From assembly GCA_036381175.1 (NCBI GenBank), contig DASVDI010000044.1, positions 16,360-80,359 of the forward strand: 64,000 nt of DNA, given 5' to 3'. Made by a program: the position numbers and the translations under genes. This DNA comes from JAJUFS01 sp036381175. Lineage in GTDB: Bacteria; Pseudomonadota; Gammaproteobacteria; Natronospirales; JAJUFS01. The notes beneath the pieces were generated by a model. That model made no database searches, was not told where the DNA came from, and was given only the letters and a program-made list of their open reading frames with translations. Below, one piece after another: positions 7,944 to 15,929 of the stretch. Within the stretch, counting starts at the first letter, position 1. Every line of letters begins with the position of its first letter.

Positions 7944-9494
7944 ATGTTCTGGTGTCGAGACATAAAGTTCCGCCTGGCGCTGGCGTTTTGCGCGGCGCTG
8001 TCCTGTGCGGCTTGCACGAGCCTGCCGCCCAACATCCATCGCGAACCGTCATACGCGCTCGCGAATCCGGAAAACACCGCGCTTGGCCAGGCGTTCCTGT
8101 CCGAGGTTGTCGCGCACGCGGGCCGGTCCGGTTTCGTGCCGATTGTTGCGGGCGCGAACGCGTATCGCTTGCGCGCGGCGATGGCCGGGCTCGCACGCCA
8201 CACGCTCGATCTGCAGTACTACATCTGGGAAGACGATCTGACCGGCCGCATGATGTTGCACGATGTCATGCAGGCCGCGGAACGTGGCGTGCGCGTTCGC
8301 CTGCTGCTGGATGACGTGCACACCGAAGGCGAGACCGTCGTGTTCAGCCGCGTCGACCGGCATCCGATGATCGAAGTGCGATTGTTCAATCCCTTCGCGC
8401 GGCGCGATGCGCGCCTGATCGGCTGGCTGCTCGAGGGTGCGCGCCTGAACCATCGCATGCACAACAAGGTGATGGTCGCGGATAACGCCATCGCCATCAC
8501 CGGCGGGCGCAACATCGGCGATCACTATTTCGCTGTCGATGAACTGTCGAATTTCCGTGATCTCGACCTGCTCGCCATCGGTCCGGTCGTGCAGGACCTT
8601 TCTTCCATGTTCGATCTTTACTGGAACAGCGGCTGGTCGTACCCGGTTTCGGTTATCGATCCGAACACGTACACGAAAGCGGATGCGAGACAGCTCGCGA
8701 AAGATTTGCGCTCGATGTTGCAGCGGCGCGAGCCACCGTTCGCGCTCGACGGGAATGCCGAAAGCATGCGCGCGCGATTGTTGTCTTACCGCGATGATTT
8801 CTCATGGGGCCGCGCCTACACGATCTTTGACGACCCAACAAAACTGGAAGGCGATCACGTCCACAGGCGCGGCGTGGCGGAAGTGCTGTTCGACACCTTC
8901 GATGAAGTGGAACGCGAACTCCTGATTGAGACGGCGTATTTCATTCCGGGCGAACGCGGCGTCGAGCGGCTTGGTGAACTCGTCGATCGCGGCGTTGAAG
9001 TCACGGTGCTGACCAATTCGCTCGCGACGAACGATGTGCTCGCCGCGCACGCCGGCTACATGGATTATCGCAAGGGATTGTTGGAGGCTGGCGTCGAACT
9101 GCACGAGCTGCGCCCCGACGCCGTTGCGATCGATCAGCACCTGACCCCGCTCGCTTCCGGCTCGAAAGCTGCACTTCACACCAAGGCGCTGGTTTACGAC
9201 CGCCGCGCGGTGTTCGTCGGCTCGTTCAATCTGGATCCGCGCTCGCTGGTGATCAATACCGAAATGGGCGTGCTTGTCGAAAGCCCCGAACTCGCCCGCA
9301 AGGTCGCCGGCATCATTCGCACCGGACTGCTGCCGGAGAACAGCTACCGGCTGACGCTGGTCGATGGCGAAATTCGCTGGCGCCTTGCGACGGATACCGG
9401 CATGGCATTGCTTGCGTCGGAACCCGAGACAAGCTGGTGGGACCGTTTCCTGGTGAATGTCATTTCGCTGCTGCCGATCAATGACCAGTTGTAA
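7944..9494 (+). CDS. Phospholipase D family lipoprotein (cardiolipin-synthase-like)
   Basis: About 516 residues with two HKD phosphatidyltransferase motifs: HNKVMVADNAIAITGGRN in the first half and HTKALVYDRRAVFVGSFN in the second. This two-domain arrangement matches cardiolipin synthases and related phospholipase D enzymes, which act through a phospho-histidine intermediate. The N-terminus has a hydrophobic stretch ending in CAACTS, a lipobox-like site, so this version is probably a periplasm-facing lipoprotein rather than a polytopic synthase. ATG 7944 puts the signal sequence at the start; 7881 is a possible longer start. Its last 14 bases overlap the outer-membrane-protein gene, suggesting coupled translation. 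Confidence 0.88.
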   Translation: MFWCRDIKFRLALAFCAALSCAACTSLPPNIHREPSYALANPENTALGQAFLSEVVAHAGRSGFVPIVAGANAYRLRAAMAGLARHTLDLQYYIWEDDLTGRMMLHDVMQAAERGVRVRLLLDDVHTEGETVVFSRVDRHPMIEVRLFNPFARRDARLIGWLLEGARLNHRMHNKVMVADNAIAITGGRNIGDHYFAVDELSNFRDLDLLAIGPVVQDLSSMFDLYWNSGWSYPVSVIDPNTYTKADARQLAKDLRSMLQRREPPFALDGNAESMRARLLSYRDDFSWGRAYTIFDDPTKLEGDHVHRRGVAEVLFDTFDEVERELLIETAYFIPGERGVERLGELVDRGVEVTVLTNSLATNDVLAAHAGYMDYRKGLLEAGVELHELRPDAVAIDQHLTPLASGSKAALHTKALVYDRRAVFVGSFNLDPRSLVINTEMGVLVESPELARKVAGIIRTGLLPENSYRLTLVDGEIRWRLATDTGMALLASEPETSWWDRFLVNVISLLPINDQL

Positions 9495-10293
9495 TCGAAA
9501 GCTCCTTGTCCTCGTGCTGGCGCTGTTCGCGCCGGCCTGCGATGCGTCCATCACGCCGCTCGACACACTGGCGCTGCGCGCCGGCGGTTTCCTGACACAG
9601 TTCGATCTCGCCGTTCATCGCGCCGAGGACGAGGACGACCGTATCGATTTCGACCAGGAGCTCGGCCTCGAAGAACACACGCTGATCGAAAGCGTCAGCT
9701 TTGCGTGGCGGCCGTGGCTGCGGCATGAATTCGGCATCGGGTATTTCAACCAGTTGCTCACCGGCACGCGCCGGCTTCGGCGCGACCTCGAATTCGAAGA
9801 CGAGGTATTCCCGGTCGCGACAACCGTCTACAGCAGCTTCGCACTGGAATCCTTCGAGTTTCATTACACGTATTGGTTGTTCACGAACGAGGATTGGGCG
9901 CTCGGGCCGCGCTTCGCTTTCGTCGACTACCGCATGCGCAATCGCATCGAGATGCTGCTTGGCGAGGCAGGCGAGCCGCCGGCCGTGCGCGTCTCGGCAC
10001 TGTGGCAAGAGCATGTTCCCACGCCGACCTTCGGTGTCGATTTTCGCTACACGCCGGCGTCGAACTGGCGCATCAGCGCAAACGCGGGCTGGTTCGAAGC
10101 GGAGTTCGACAAGGTTTCGCCGGTCGTCGCCAGCGCGCGTGCCGGCGTCGAATATTTCTTCGGCGACAGGCTCGGCATCTGGCTGGATTACGGACTCACG
10201 CACCTCGATGTCGGCGTGCGGGGCAGCCGCATCGACGGTGAAGTCGAAATCTACGAAGGCGGCTTGCGGCTTGGCCTCGTGTGGCGAATGTAG
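9481..10293 (+). CDS. Predicted outer-membrane beta-barrel protein
   Basis: 270 residues. A signal peptide (KLLVLVLALFAPACDA) is followed by alternating hydrophobic and polar segments with many aromatic residues, for example FEFHYTYWLF, WRISANAGWFEAEF and LGIWLDYGL. It ends in the aromatic-containing strand LRLGLVWRM. This is typical of a small outer-membrane barrel of about 8-12 strands. I do not recognise a specific family. The ATG at 9481 lies inside the end of the phospholipase-D-family gene in another frame, so the two are probably made together and may both act on the cell envelope. Confidence 0.7.
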   Translation: MTSCNRKLLVLVLALFAPACDASITPLDTLALRAGGFLTQFDLAVHRAEDEDDRIDFDQELGLEEHTLIESVSFAWRPWLRHEFGIGYFNQLLTGTRRLRRDLEFEDEVFPVATTVYSSFALESFEFHYTYWLFTNEDWALGPRFAFVDYRMRNRIEMLLGEAGEPPAVRVSALWQEHVPTPTFGVDFRYTPASNWRISANAGWFEAEFDKVSPVVASARAGVEYFFGDRLGIWLDYGLTHLDVGVRGSRIDGEVEIYEGGLRLGLVWRM

Positions 10294-10390
10294 GAAGCGG
10301 GCAGTGTATTTACCCTCTTTATCTCCCGATGCGTCCGTGTGACCATTCAACGGCGTCAACCGCCGTGACCTCTTTACAAGGAGAGAGCGC

Positions 10391-10846
10391 ATGCGCCGAA
10401 CCGATATTGCACTGGCCGTCGGATTTGTGGTTCTTGTCCTGGCGCTGGTATTCCTGCCTGACCTGATCGCAAACTGGCGCGCTGATGATGAAGCGCCGGT
10501 CGTGACCACCGAACCCGTTGCACCGGAGCCGGAAGCCCAGGTCCAGGCGCCGCGCGAACCGCTGGATCCACAGGCCGAGCTTGAGCGCGTTCGCGGCATG
10601 CTGATGCTGCACGAGGCCTGCGTGGATCGTCTTGAAGGATTTGCGGAACGCGCGCAGCCGGTGCTCGAATCCTGGCGCGAACTGAACGCCGCCACGCTGG
10701 CGAAACCCGCCGCGGAACCTGATTTCCGCATCGTGTTCGGCGAAGCCGAAGGGCTCGAAGCCAAGGCTACCCAGGAAGCGAAAGCCGCCGAACGTGAACT
10801 GTGCGAAGGCAATCTGGAAGCGATGCAGAGCGAAGTCGAGAGATGA
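10391..10846 (+). CDS. Uncharacterised single-pass membrane protein
   Basis: 151 residues: one N-terminal transmembrane helix (IALAVGFVVLVLALVFLPDLI), a Pro/Glu/Ala-rich linker to about residue 60, then a helical charged region with two cysteines (HEACVDRL and ERELCEG) that could pair in the periplasm. An AAGGAGAGAG ribosome site lies just before the ATG. No domain is recognised. It stands alone between the barrel protein and the DUF1579-like gene, with gaps of about 100 bases on both sides. Confidence 0.6.
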   Translation: MRRTDIALAVGFVVLVLALVFLPDLIANWRADDEAPVVTTEPVAPEPEAQVQAPREPLDPQAELERVRGMLMLHEACVDRLEGFAERAQPVLESWRELNAATLAKPAAEPDFRIVFGEAEGLEAKATQEAKAAERELCEGNLEAMQSEVER

Positions 10847-10946
10847 TGTGCATCAAATAGTAGATTGATCACAGTATTTTTTACGCCCGCCTACGGTGTT
10901 TTAGTTCACCTCCCGAAACGAACCGGATTCTTCATGGAGGTGGCCG

Positions 10947-12125
10947 ATGCAAACCCCGGAACCTGTCCGCACACATCGCGAACTCGAAAAGCTCGCCGGC
11001 CATTTTGCCGGACCCGAGCGCATGCACCCCTCGTACTTCAATGACGAAGCGAAAAAAGCTGACGCCGTGGCCGATGCGCATGTCGCGCTGGACGGTTTCG
11101 CCGTCGTGCAGGATTACGAGCAGCGCCTGGAAGACGGCAGCCGTTTCGCCGGTCACGGCGTGTTTCGTTATGACATGGCGAGCGAAACCTACGAGATGCA
11201 CTGGTTCGACAGCACCGGCGGACCGGAGCGCATTTTCCGCGGCGGATTCCAAGGCAATAAACTGGTGCTCACCGCACGTGCCGGCGAAGGCTGGCAGCGC
11301 CTGACTTACGATTTCAATCTCGATAAAGGCTATCGCATGAAGCTTGAAACCTCCGAAGACGGCGAGCGCTGGAAGCTTGCGCTGGAAGGCGACAACATCA
11401 TTGACAGGAAGGCGCCGGCGAGGAAAAGCGCCGGCAGGAAAAAGACCGGCGCGAAAAAGATGACGGCGAAAAAGACGACCGGCAAAAAGACAGCGGCCGC
11501 GAAAAAAACAACCCACAAGGCAAGCGCGAAAAAGGCATCTCCGAAAAGGAAGGCGGCTGCGAAAAGCAGTACGCGGCTTGTCGCGAAAAAGAAGACCCGT
11601 GCGCGCAAGGCAACGGCGAAGACGGCGCCGGTTCGCGCGAGGGCGAAGAAGAAGGCCGGCGCGAAGAAGACGGCAAGTCGTAAAACCGCAGGCCGGAAAG
11701 CCGCGGCGAAGAAAACGATGGCTGGAAAGAAGGCCGCGAAGAAAACCGGCGCAAAGAAAGCAACCGCGAAGAAAGCGACTGCAAAGAAGGCGACCGCGAA
11801 GAAACCCGCTACGAAGAAAGCAGGCGCGAAGAAATCCGCACCAAAAAAGACCACGGCAAAGAAAGCCACAGCAAAGAAAGCCACAGCAAAGAAAGCCACA
11901 GCAAAAAAGACCGTCGCGCCGATTGAAAAGCAGCGCCGCCAGGGCCGCGCATCGCGAAAGATCGGCACGAAAAAACACGCGCGTGCGGGTGACGGCGCGG
12001 CCGCGAGTACGCCGGTTTCGCAGAAGCGGACGAAGGGCGCCGCGCACAAAGGTCCGCGCATGCCGAACCTGAAGAACACCTCGACGCGCGTCGGCTGGCA
12101 CAAGACCGCGGCGAAAGGCCGTTAG
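10947..12125 (+). CDS. DUF1579-like domain fused to a long histone-H1-like Lys/Ala tail
   Basis: 392 residues in two parts. Residues 1 to about 152 form a compact, lipocalin-like DUF1579-type domain (ELEKLAGHFAGPERMHPS, GFAVVQDYEQRL, FRYDMASETYEMHWFD, LTYDFNLDKGY). Residues from about 153 to 325 are almost only Lys, Ala, Thr, Gly and Arg, with pentapeptide-like repeats of the AKKAT type, followed by a less repetitive basic end. The nucleotide repeat in the tail invites slippage, so its length may vary between strains. A nucleic-acid-binding role for the tail is inferred; the globular domain has no known activity. A hairpin-plus-T terminator follows. Confidence 0.72.
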   Translation: MQTPEPVRTHRELEKLAGHFAGPERMHPSYFNDEAKKADAVADAHVALDGFAVVQDYEQRLEDGSRFAGHGVFRYDMASETYEMHWFDSTGGPERIFRGGFQGNKLVLTARAGEGWQRLTYDFNLDKGYRMKLETSEDGERWKLALEGDNIIDRKAPARKSAGRKKTGAKKMTAKKTTGKKTAAAKKTTHKASAKKASPKRKAAAKSSTRLVAKKKTRARKATAKTAPVRARAKKKAGAKKTASRKTAGRKAAAKKTMAGKKAAKKTGAKKATAKKATAKKATAKKPATKKAGAKKSAPKKTTAKKATAKKATAKKATAKKTVAPIEKQRRQGRASRKIGTKKHARAGDGAAASTPVSQKRTKGAAHKGPRMPNLKNTSTRVGWHKTAAKGR

Positions 12126-12146
12126 CAGTAAACAAGGGCGGCAACT

Positions 12147-12170
12147 GGCGTCATCCCCAACGCCGCTTTT
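12147..12170 (+). terminator. Probable terminator after the DUF1579/histone-like gene
   Basis: GGCGT, an 8-base loop, ACGCC, then GCTTTTTG, starting 22 bases after the stop codon. The 5-bp stem is short, so efficiency may be moderate. Confidence 0.5.
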
Positions 12171-12243
12171 TGTGTAACATCGCCATGAAGCGCCGGGCTC
12201 GCGTACGCAGCCCGGCAACCGGTGGTGAACGGGGGAGAATGCC

Positions 12244-13338
12244 ATGACGCGCGTGGGAAGTTACGAAGACCGCTTCCGGAAATTCTTCGTCCTGCTGCTG
12301 GTGTTCGCGGTGGCTGCCGCGTTCATCAACATGATTCACGGTTTCCTGACCGCACTGTTCCTTGCGGCGGTGTTCTCGGCGCTGCTTTATCCTCTGCAAC
12401 GTCACACCACGCACTGGTTCGGCGGGCACGAACGCCTGGCGGCGGTGGCGGTTGTCATCATTGCCTTGATCGCCATCGGCATTCCGCTGCTTTCCATGCT
12501 GGGTCTCGTGACCGCGGAAGCGGTGAGTGTCAGCAGCAAGGTCGCGCCCTGGATCAAGGAGCAGTTGCAGGGCACATCGCCGTTCACCGGCGATCTCCCG
12601 GGCTGGGTGCCGTTCGCGGAAGAACTGGAACCCTATCGCCGCACCATTCTTGAAAAAGCGGGACAGGCCGTAAGCGCGGCCGGCAAGTTTCTCGTCGGCA
12701 GCATCCCCAATCTGACGCAAGTCACCATCGGCATTGCGCTTGATGCCTTCATCATGATTTACGCGATGTTCTTCTTTCTCGTCGAAGGACCCGAGTGGCT
12801 GGCGCGCGCGAAGAATTATGTGCCACTTCGCAGCGAAGACCGCGACATGATTGTCGAGCGCGGTTTTACCGTCACGCGCGCGGCATTGAAAGGCATCCTC
12901 GTCATCGGCCTTCTGCAGGGAATCCTTGTCGGTCTCGCGTTCTGGGCGGCCGGTATCCAGGGCGCGGCGTTCTGGGGCGCGATCGTGCTGATCCTTTCCG
13001 CGATTCCCGGCCTGGGCGCAGCACTCGTGTGGGTGCCAGCGGCACTGTATCTCTTTATTACCGGCGAGACTGGCTGGGGCATCGCGATGACGGCGTGGGG
13101 CGTTGTTGTCGTCGGACTGGTCGACAATATCCTGCGGCCGATTGTCGTGGGGCGCGACGCGAAACTGCCTGACCTGCTGATCCTCGTGAGCACGCTCGGA
13201 GGCATTGTGATGTTCGGCGCGGCCGGTATTCTTGTCGGCCCGATTCTCGCCGCGATGCTGGTGATCGTTCTCGATATTTACCACGCGGCATTCGCGCAAG
13301 TATTGCCGGCGGACGACGAACCACAAAAACCGGCATAG
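12244..13338 (+). CDS. AI-2E family transporter (PerM/YdiK-like permease)
   Basis: 364 residues with about eight hydrophobic segments: a pair near the N-terminus (VLLLVFAVAAAFINMI, ALFLAAVFSALLYPL), a long extracytoplasmic loop, then a C-terminal cluster including IVLILSAIPGLGAALVWVP and the conserved VDNILRPIVVGR segment of the AI-2E/UPF0118 family. Members have been linked to autoinducer-2 export or Na+/H+ exchange, so a substrate cannot be assigned. A GGGGGAGA site precedes the ATG. The oxidoreductase gene follows after 72 bases on the same strand. Confidence 0.88.
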   Translation: MTRVGSYEDRFRKFFVLLLVFAVAAAFINMIHGFLTALFLAAVFSALLYPLQRHTTHWFGGHERLAAVAVVIIALIAIGIPLLSMLGLVTAEAVSVSSKVAPWIKEQLQGTSPFTGDLPGWVPFAEELEPYRRTILEKAGQAVSAAGKFLVGSIPNLTQVTIGIALDAFIMIYAMFFFLVEGPEWLARAKNYVPLRSEDRDMIVERGFTVTRAALKGILVIGLLQGILVGLAFWAAGIQGAAFWGAIVLILSAIPGLGAALVWVPAALYLFITGETGWGIAMTAWGVVVVGLVDNILRPIVVGRDAKLPDLLILVSTLGGIVMFGAAGILVGPILAAMLVIVLDIYHAAFAQVLPADDEPQKPA

Positions 13339-13410
13339 CACTCGCACAGCGGGCGAAATCCGGAAACTGCAACACGCATTTTCACGCCGGCATTTCCGGG
13401 AACAAGAACA

Positions 13411-14454
13411 ATGAAAAAAATCGTCATCCCGTCACCCGGCGGTTACACACGCCTGAAGATCGAAGACGCGCCTGATCCTGTTCCGGGACCGGGTGAAGTG
13501 CTGATCGATGTCGATGCCATCGGCGTGAATTTTGCGGATTGCATTGCGCGCATGGGCTTGTATGCGTCCGCGAAAGCCTTCGAAGGCTATCCACTTGTGC
13601 CGGGTTTCGAAGTCGCAGGCTCAGTGGCGGCAATCGGCAAGGGCGTGCGTGATATCGAGCAGGGCGCCGTCGTGATGGGCGTGACCCTGTTCAACGCGTA
13701 TCAATCGAAAGTTGTCCTGCCGCGCGCGCAGGTTTTCCGCGTTCCGTATCACTGGTCGATCGCGCAGGCCGCTGCATTTCCCGCCGCATTCCTCACGGCC
13801 TGGTATGCGCTGTTCGAACTCGCGCATCCGCGCATGGACCAGAAAGTGCTGGTGCATTCCGCGGCTGGCGGCGTGGGGCAGGCGCTGGTGCAACTCGCGA
13901 AACTTGCCGGCTGCAAGGTCGCGGCGGTTGTCGGCGGCGCACACAAGACGGAATGCGTCGAAGCATTGGGTGCGGATTGCGTCATCGACAAATCCAGCGA
14001 GGATTTGTGGGCGACGGCGAGTCTTTATGCGCCTGAGGGTTTCGAAGTGATTCTCGATGCAAACGGCGTTGCCACCTTGCAGGACAGTTACGAACATCTC
14101 GCCTCCGGTGGAAAGCTGGTGGTGTACGGATTTCATTCCATGTTCCGCAGAGGCTTCGGTCGCGCGCCGTGGTTCAAGCTCGCGCGTGGCTGGCTCGGCA
14201 CACCGCGTTTCAATCCGCTGCGCATGACGCAGGAAAACCGCAGCGTGCTCGCGTTCAATCTTTCCTTCATGATGGACCGGCAGGAAGTGCTTGCCCGCGC
14301 GATGCAGCAGCTGCTGGATTGGGCGAACGACGACTGTATTCAGCCATTACCGGTCACGACATTCGCGTTCGATGATGTCGCCGGTGCGCACCGCGCGCTG
14401 GAAAGCGGCGAGACGACGGGGAAGCTGGTGTTGCGGGTGGATGAGGAAGGCTGA
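13411..14454 (+). CDS. Zinc-independent MDR oxidoreductase (quinone oxidoreductase / VAT-1-like)
   Basis: 347 residues with the medium-chain dehydrogenase/reductase layout: an N-terminal GroES-like fold (DPVPGPGEVLIDVDAIGVNF), then a Rossmann domain with the NADPH motif HSAAGGVGQALVQLAK and a C-terminal segment ending in AGAHRALESGETTGKLVL, the usual ending of quinone-oxidoreductase-like enzymes. The structural and catalytic zinc ligands of alcohol dehydrogenases are absent. It should reduce small quinones or enones with NADPH; the real substrate is unknown. Its 3' end abuts a tandem intergenic repeat, with a convergent lipoprotein gene beyond. Confidence 0.87.
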   Translation: MKKIVIPSPGGYTRLKIEDAPDPVPGPGEVLIDVDAIGVNFADCIARMGLYASAKAFEGYPLVPGFEVAGSVAAIGKGVRDIEQGAVVMGVTLFNAYQSKVVLPRAQVFRVPYHWSIAQAAAFPAAFLTAWYALFELAHPRMDQKVLVHSAAGGVGQALVQLAKLAGCKVAAVVGGAHKTECVEALGADCVIDKSSEDLWATASLYAPEGFEVILDANGVATLQDSYEHLASGGKLVVYGFHSMFRRGFGRAPWFKLARGWLGTPRFNPLRMTQENRSVLAFNLSFMMDRQEVLARAMQQLLDWANDDCIQPLPVTTFAFDDVAGAHRALESGETTGKLVLRVDEEG

Positions 14455-14468
14455 AGCGAGTTCTTGAA

Positions 14469-14560
14469 AAATCCTGTTAATCCGCTTTTGAAATCCTGTT
14501 AATCCGCTTTTGAAATCCTGTTAATCCGCTTTTGAAATCCTGTTAATCCTGTCCATTGCT
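14469..14560. repeat. Tandem 22-base repeat plus core of the dispersed ACAGGATTAACAGGATT element
   Basis: Three perfect 22-base copies (14469-14490, 14491-14512, 14513-14534), followed by a diverging fourth copy that runs into AATCCTGTTAATCCTGTC and CATTG. The same core, inverted, occurs at 27823 and 49436. There are no spacers between copies, so this is not CRISPR. It lies between convergent genes. Confidence 0.85.
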
Positions 14561-14587
14561 TTTTGTTTTGCTTCAGCAGTTTTATTT

Positions 14588-15211
14588 TTATCTTTCCACG
14601 CACACCGCCGGCAACTCATCCGACGGCCGCTCGATCTTCCATTCGCCGAAGGTGCTCACGCCGCTGACCTCGGCGCCAAGTTCGACCAGCCAGTTTTCAA
14701 CGGCCTGGTTCGGATCATCACCGAACCAGTAATCCTCGGGATTTTCGACGAACTCCAGGTTCCAGCCCGGATCGTAGGTCGCAGTCGCCAGGTTTTCCTC
14801 GAACACCAGGTTCAGAACGCGTTGCAGGCGATTCGAGCGTTCACCGGAAACGGCGATGCAATGCAGTTTTTCCACATCCACGCCGACGGCGGCGAGCACG
14901 TTGTCCGATGTCGGCGCGCCGGGCAGCACGCGGCGGCCGAGCGTGCCGGAGTCGGGCACGAGCAGTGCGCCGAGCCCGCGAAAGAAACCGAAATCCTCGT
15001 CAACAGCAGCGCCTGTTTCGCCAAACGCGTAGCGGACAGGACGATTGCTGCTGTCAACGACGACCAATGTGGCGTGGCGGCCGTGATCGAGAATGAAGGC
15101 GGGGCGAGGATCGGCGGGATTTGCAGGCGGCACGATAGTGGCCGCGCAGCCGGTGAGCAAGATCACCGGCGTTACGAACAGCAGAGCTCGCAAATAGCGC
15201 GGACGTTTCAT
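14588..15211 (-). CDS. Uncharacterised lipoprotein
   Basis: 207 residues. The N-terminus is a lipoprotein signal (LRALLFVTPVILLTGC, with Cys as the lipidated residue), so it is membrane-anchored on the periplasmic side. The mature part starts with a Pro-rich segment and then FILDHGRHATLVVVDSSN, which resembles the HG-H opening of secreted proteins such as DUF2459/DUF4105, though the similarity is too short to assign a family. The aromatic region WNLEFVENPEDYWFGDD and a C-terminal cysteine are other notable features. It is convergent with the oxidoreductase gene. Confidence 0.65.
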   Translation of the reverse strand: MKRPRYLRALLFVTPVILLTGCAATIVPPANPADPRPAFILDHGRHATLVVVDSSNRPVRYAFGETGAAVDEDFGFFRGLGALLVPDSGTLGRRVLPGAPTSDNVLAAVGVDVEKLHCIAVSGERSNRLQRVLNLVFEENLATATYDPGWNLEFVENPEDYWFGDDPNQAVENWLVELGAEVSGVSTFGEWKIERPSDELPAVCVER

Positions 15212-15377
15212 CGTTCAGACCGCCAGTGGCCACGGAGATGGCAAGGAAAGTTGGCGAGAGACGTTGTTGCAAAGCATGACTGCGAGACTAGAAGGCCGGG
15301 CGACTCGGGGGCGCTCCGGTCTTTACCGTAAATTCCGCCATGCCTGCCCGGAGTTCATCCGGTCTGAACGCACCGGT

Positions 15378-15767
15378 TCAGGGCATCTGGATGCCACCGC
15401 CGCCCATGCCGCCCGGGCCAGGACCGCCCGCGCCAGGCACGACGAGCGATGACGCTGCCTCGCGGCGCATTTCCTGCAACTGTTTCATGGTTTCCTCGAC
15501 GGCCTTGTTGGCGGCAGCGGGAAATTTCTCGATCGCTTCGGCGAGCGTTGCAGCTTCCAGCTCGAAATTCAGCGGCAGGGCGCCGGCGGGCGTGTAAACG
15601 CTGGCCTGGCCGATGTAGATGCGCGCGCGGGACGTGTCTTCGCCGCCATCCACGGTCACTGGGGTCAGCACGCGGATCGACCCGACGCGGCGATCCGTGA
15701 TGCTTTCTTCACGGTAGAGGTTTTCGATGTCCATGCGTGCGTCGTCGGCGGGATTCTGCTGGCTCAT
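15378..15767 (-). CDS. Conserved hypothetical cytoplasmic protein, Gly-rich C-terminus
   Basis: 129 residues without signal peptide or membrane helix. The N-terminal half contains YREESITDRRVGSIRVLTPV and a beta-rich segment (RIYIGQASVYTPAGALPLNF), followed by a helix (EAIEKFPAAANKAVEETMKQ) and a flexible Gly/Pro tail (PGAGGPGPGGMGGGG). I recall similar small proteins of unknown function in other gammaproteobacteria but cannot name a family. It is divergent from the diguanylate cyclase gene; the 160-base gap between them presumably holds both promoters. Confidence 0.65.
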   Translation of the reverse strand: MSQQNPADDARMDIENLYREESITDRRVGSIRVLTPVTVDGGEDTSRARIYIGQASVYTPAGALPLNFELEAATLAEAIEKFPAAANKAVEETMKQLQEMRREAASSLVVPGAGGPGPGGMGGGGIQMP

Positions 15768-15929
15768 GTGGGATTCCGTGGTCTGATGAGAAGCGCGTAA
15801 TGGTAACAGGCTGGATTTCCTGTGCGAGCCGCGATCTTCCGGGGAATATTCGTGTCGCTGCGCAACAGGCCTTCATCGTCGCAAACTGCGCTATCTTATG
15901 TCCAAAGGGGAAAGCCACGGGGGGAACCG

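Noticed and set aside
10932..12245. Minus-strand open frames opposite the histone-like tail
   Set aside because: Phe/Leu/Arg-rich translation is the complement of Lys/Ala codons, not a real membrane protein.
14469..14534. CRISPR array
   Set aside because: The 22-base copies are directly adjacent with no spacers, and there are no cas genes in the window.
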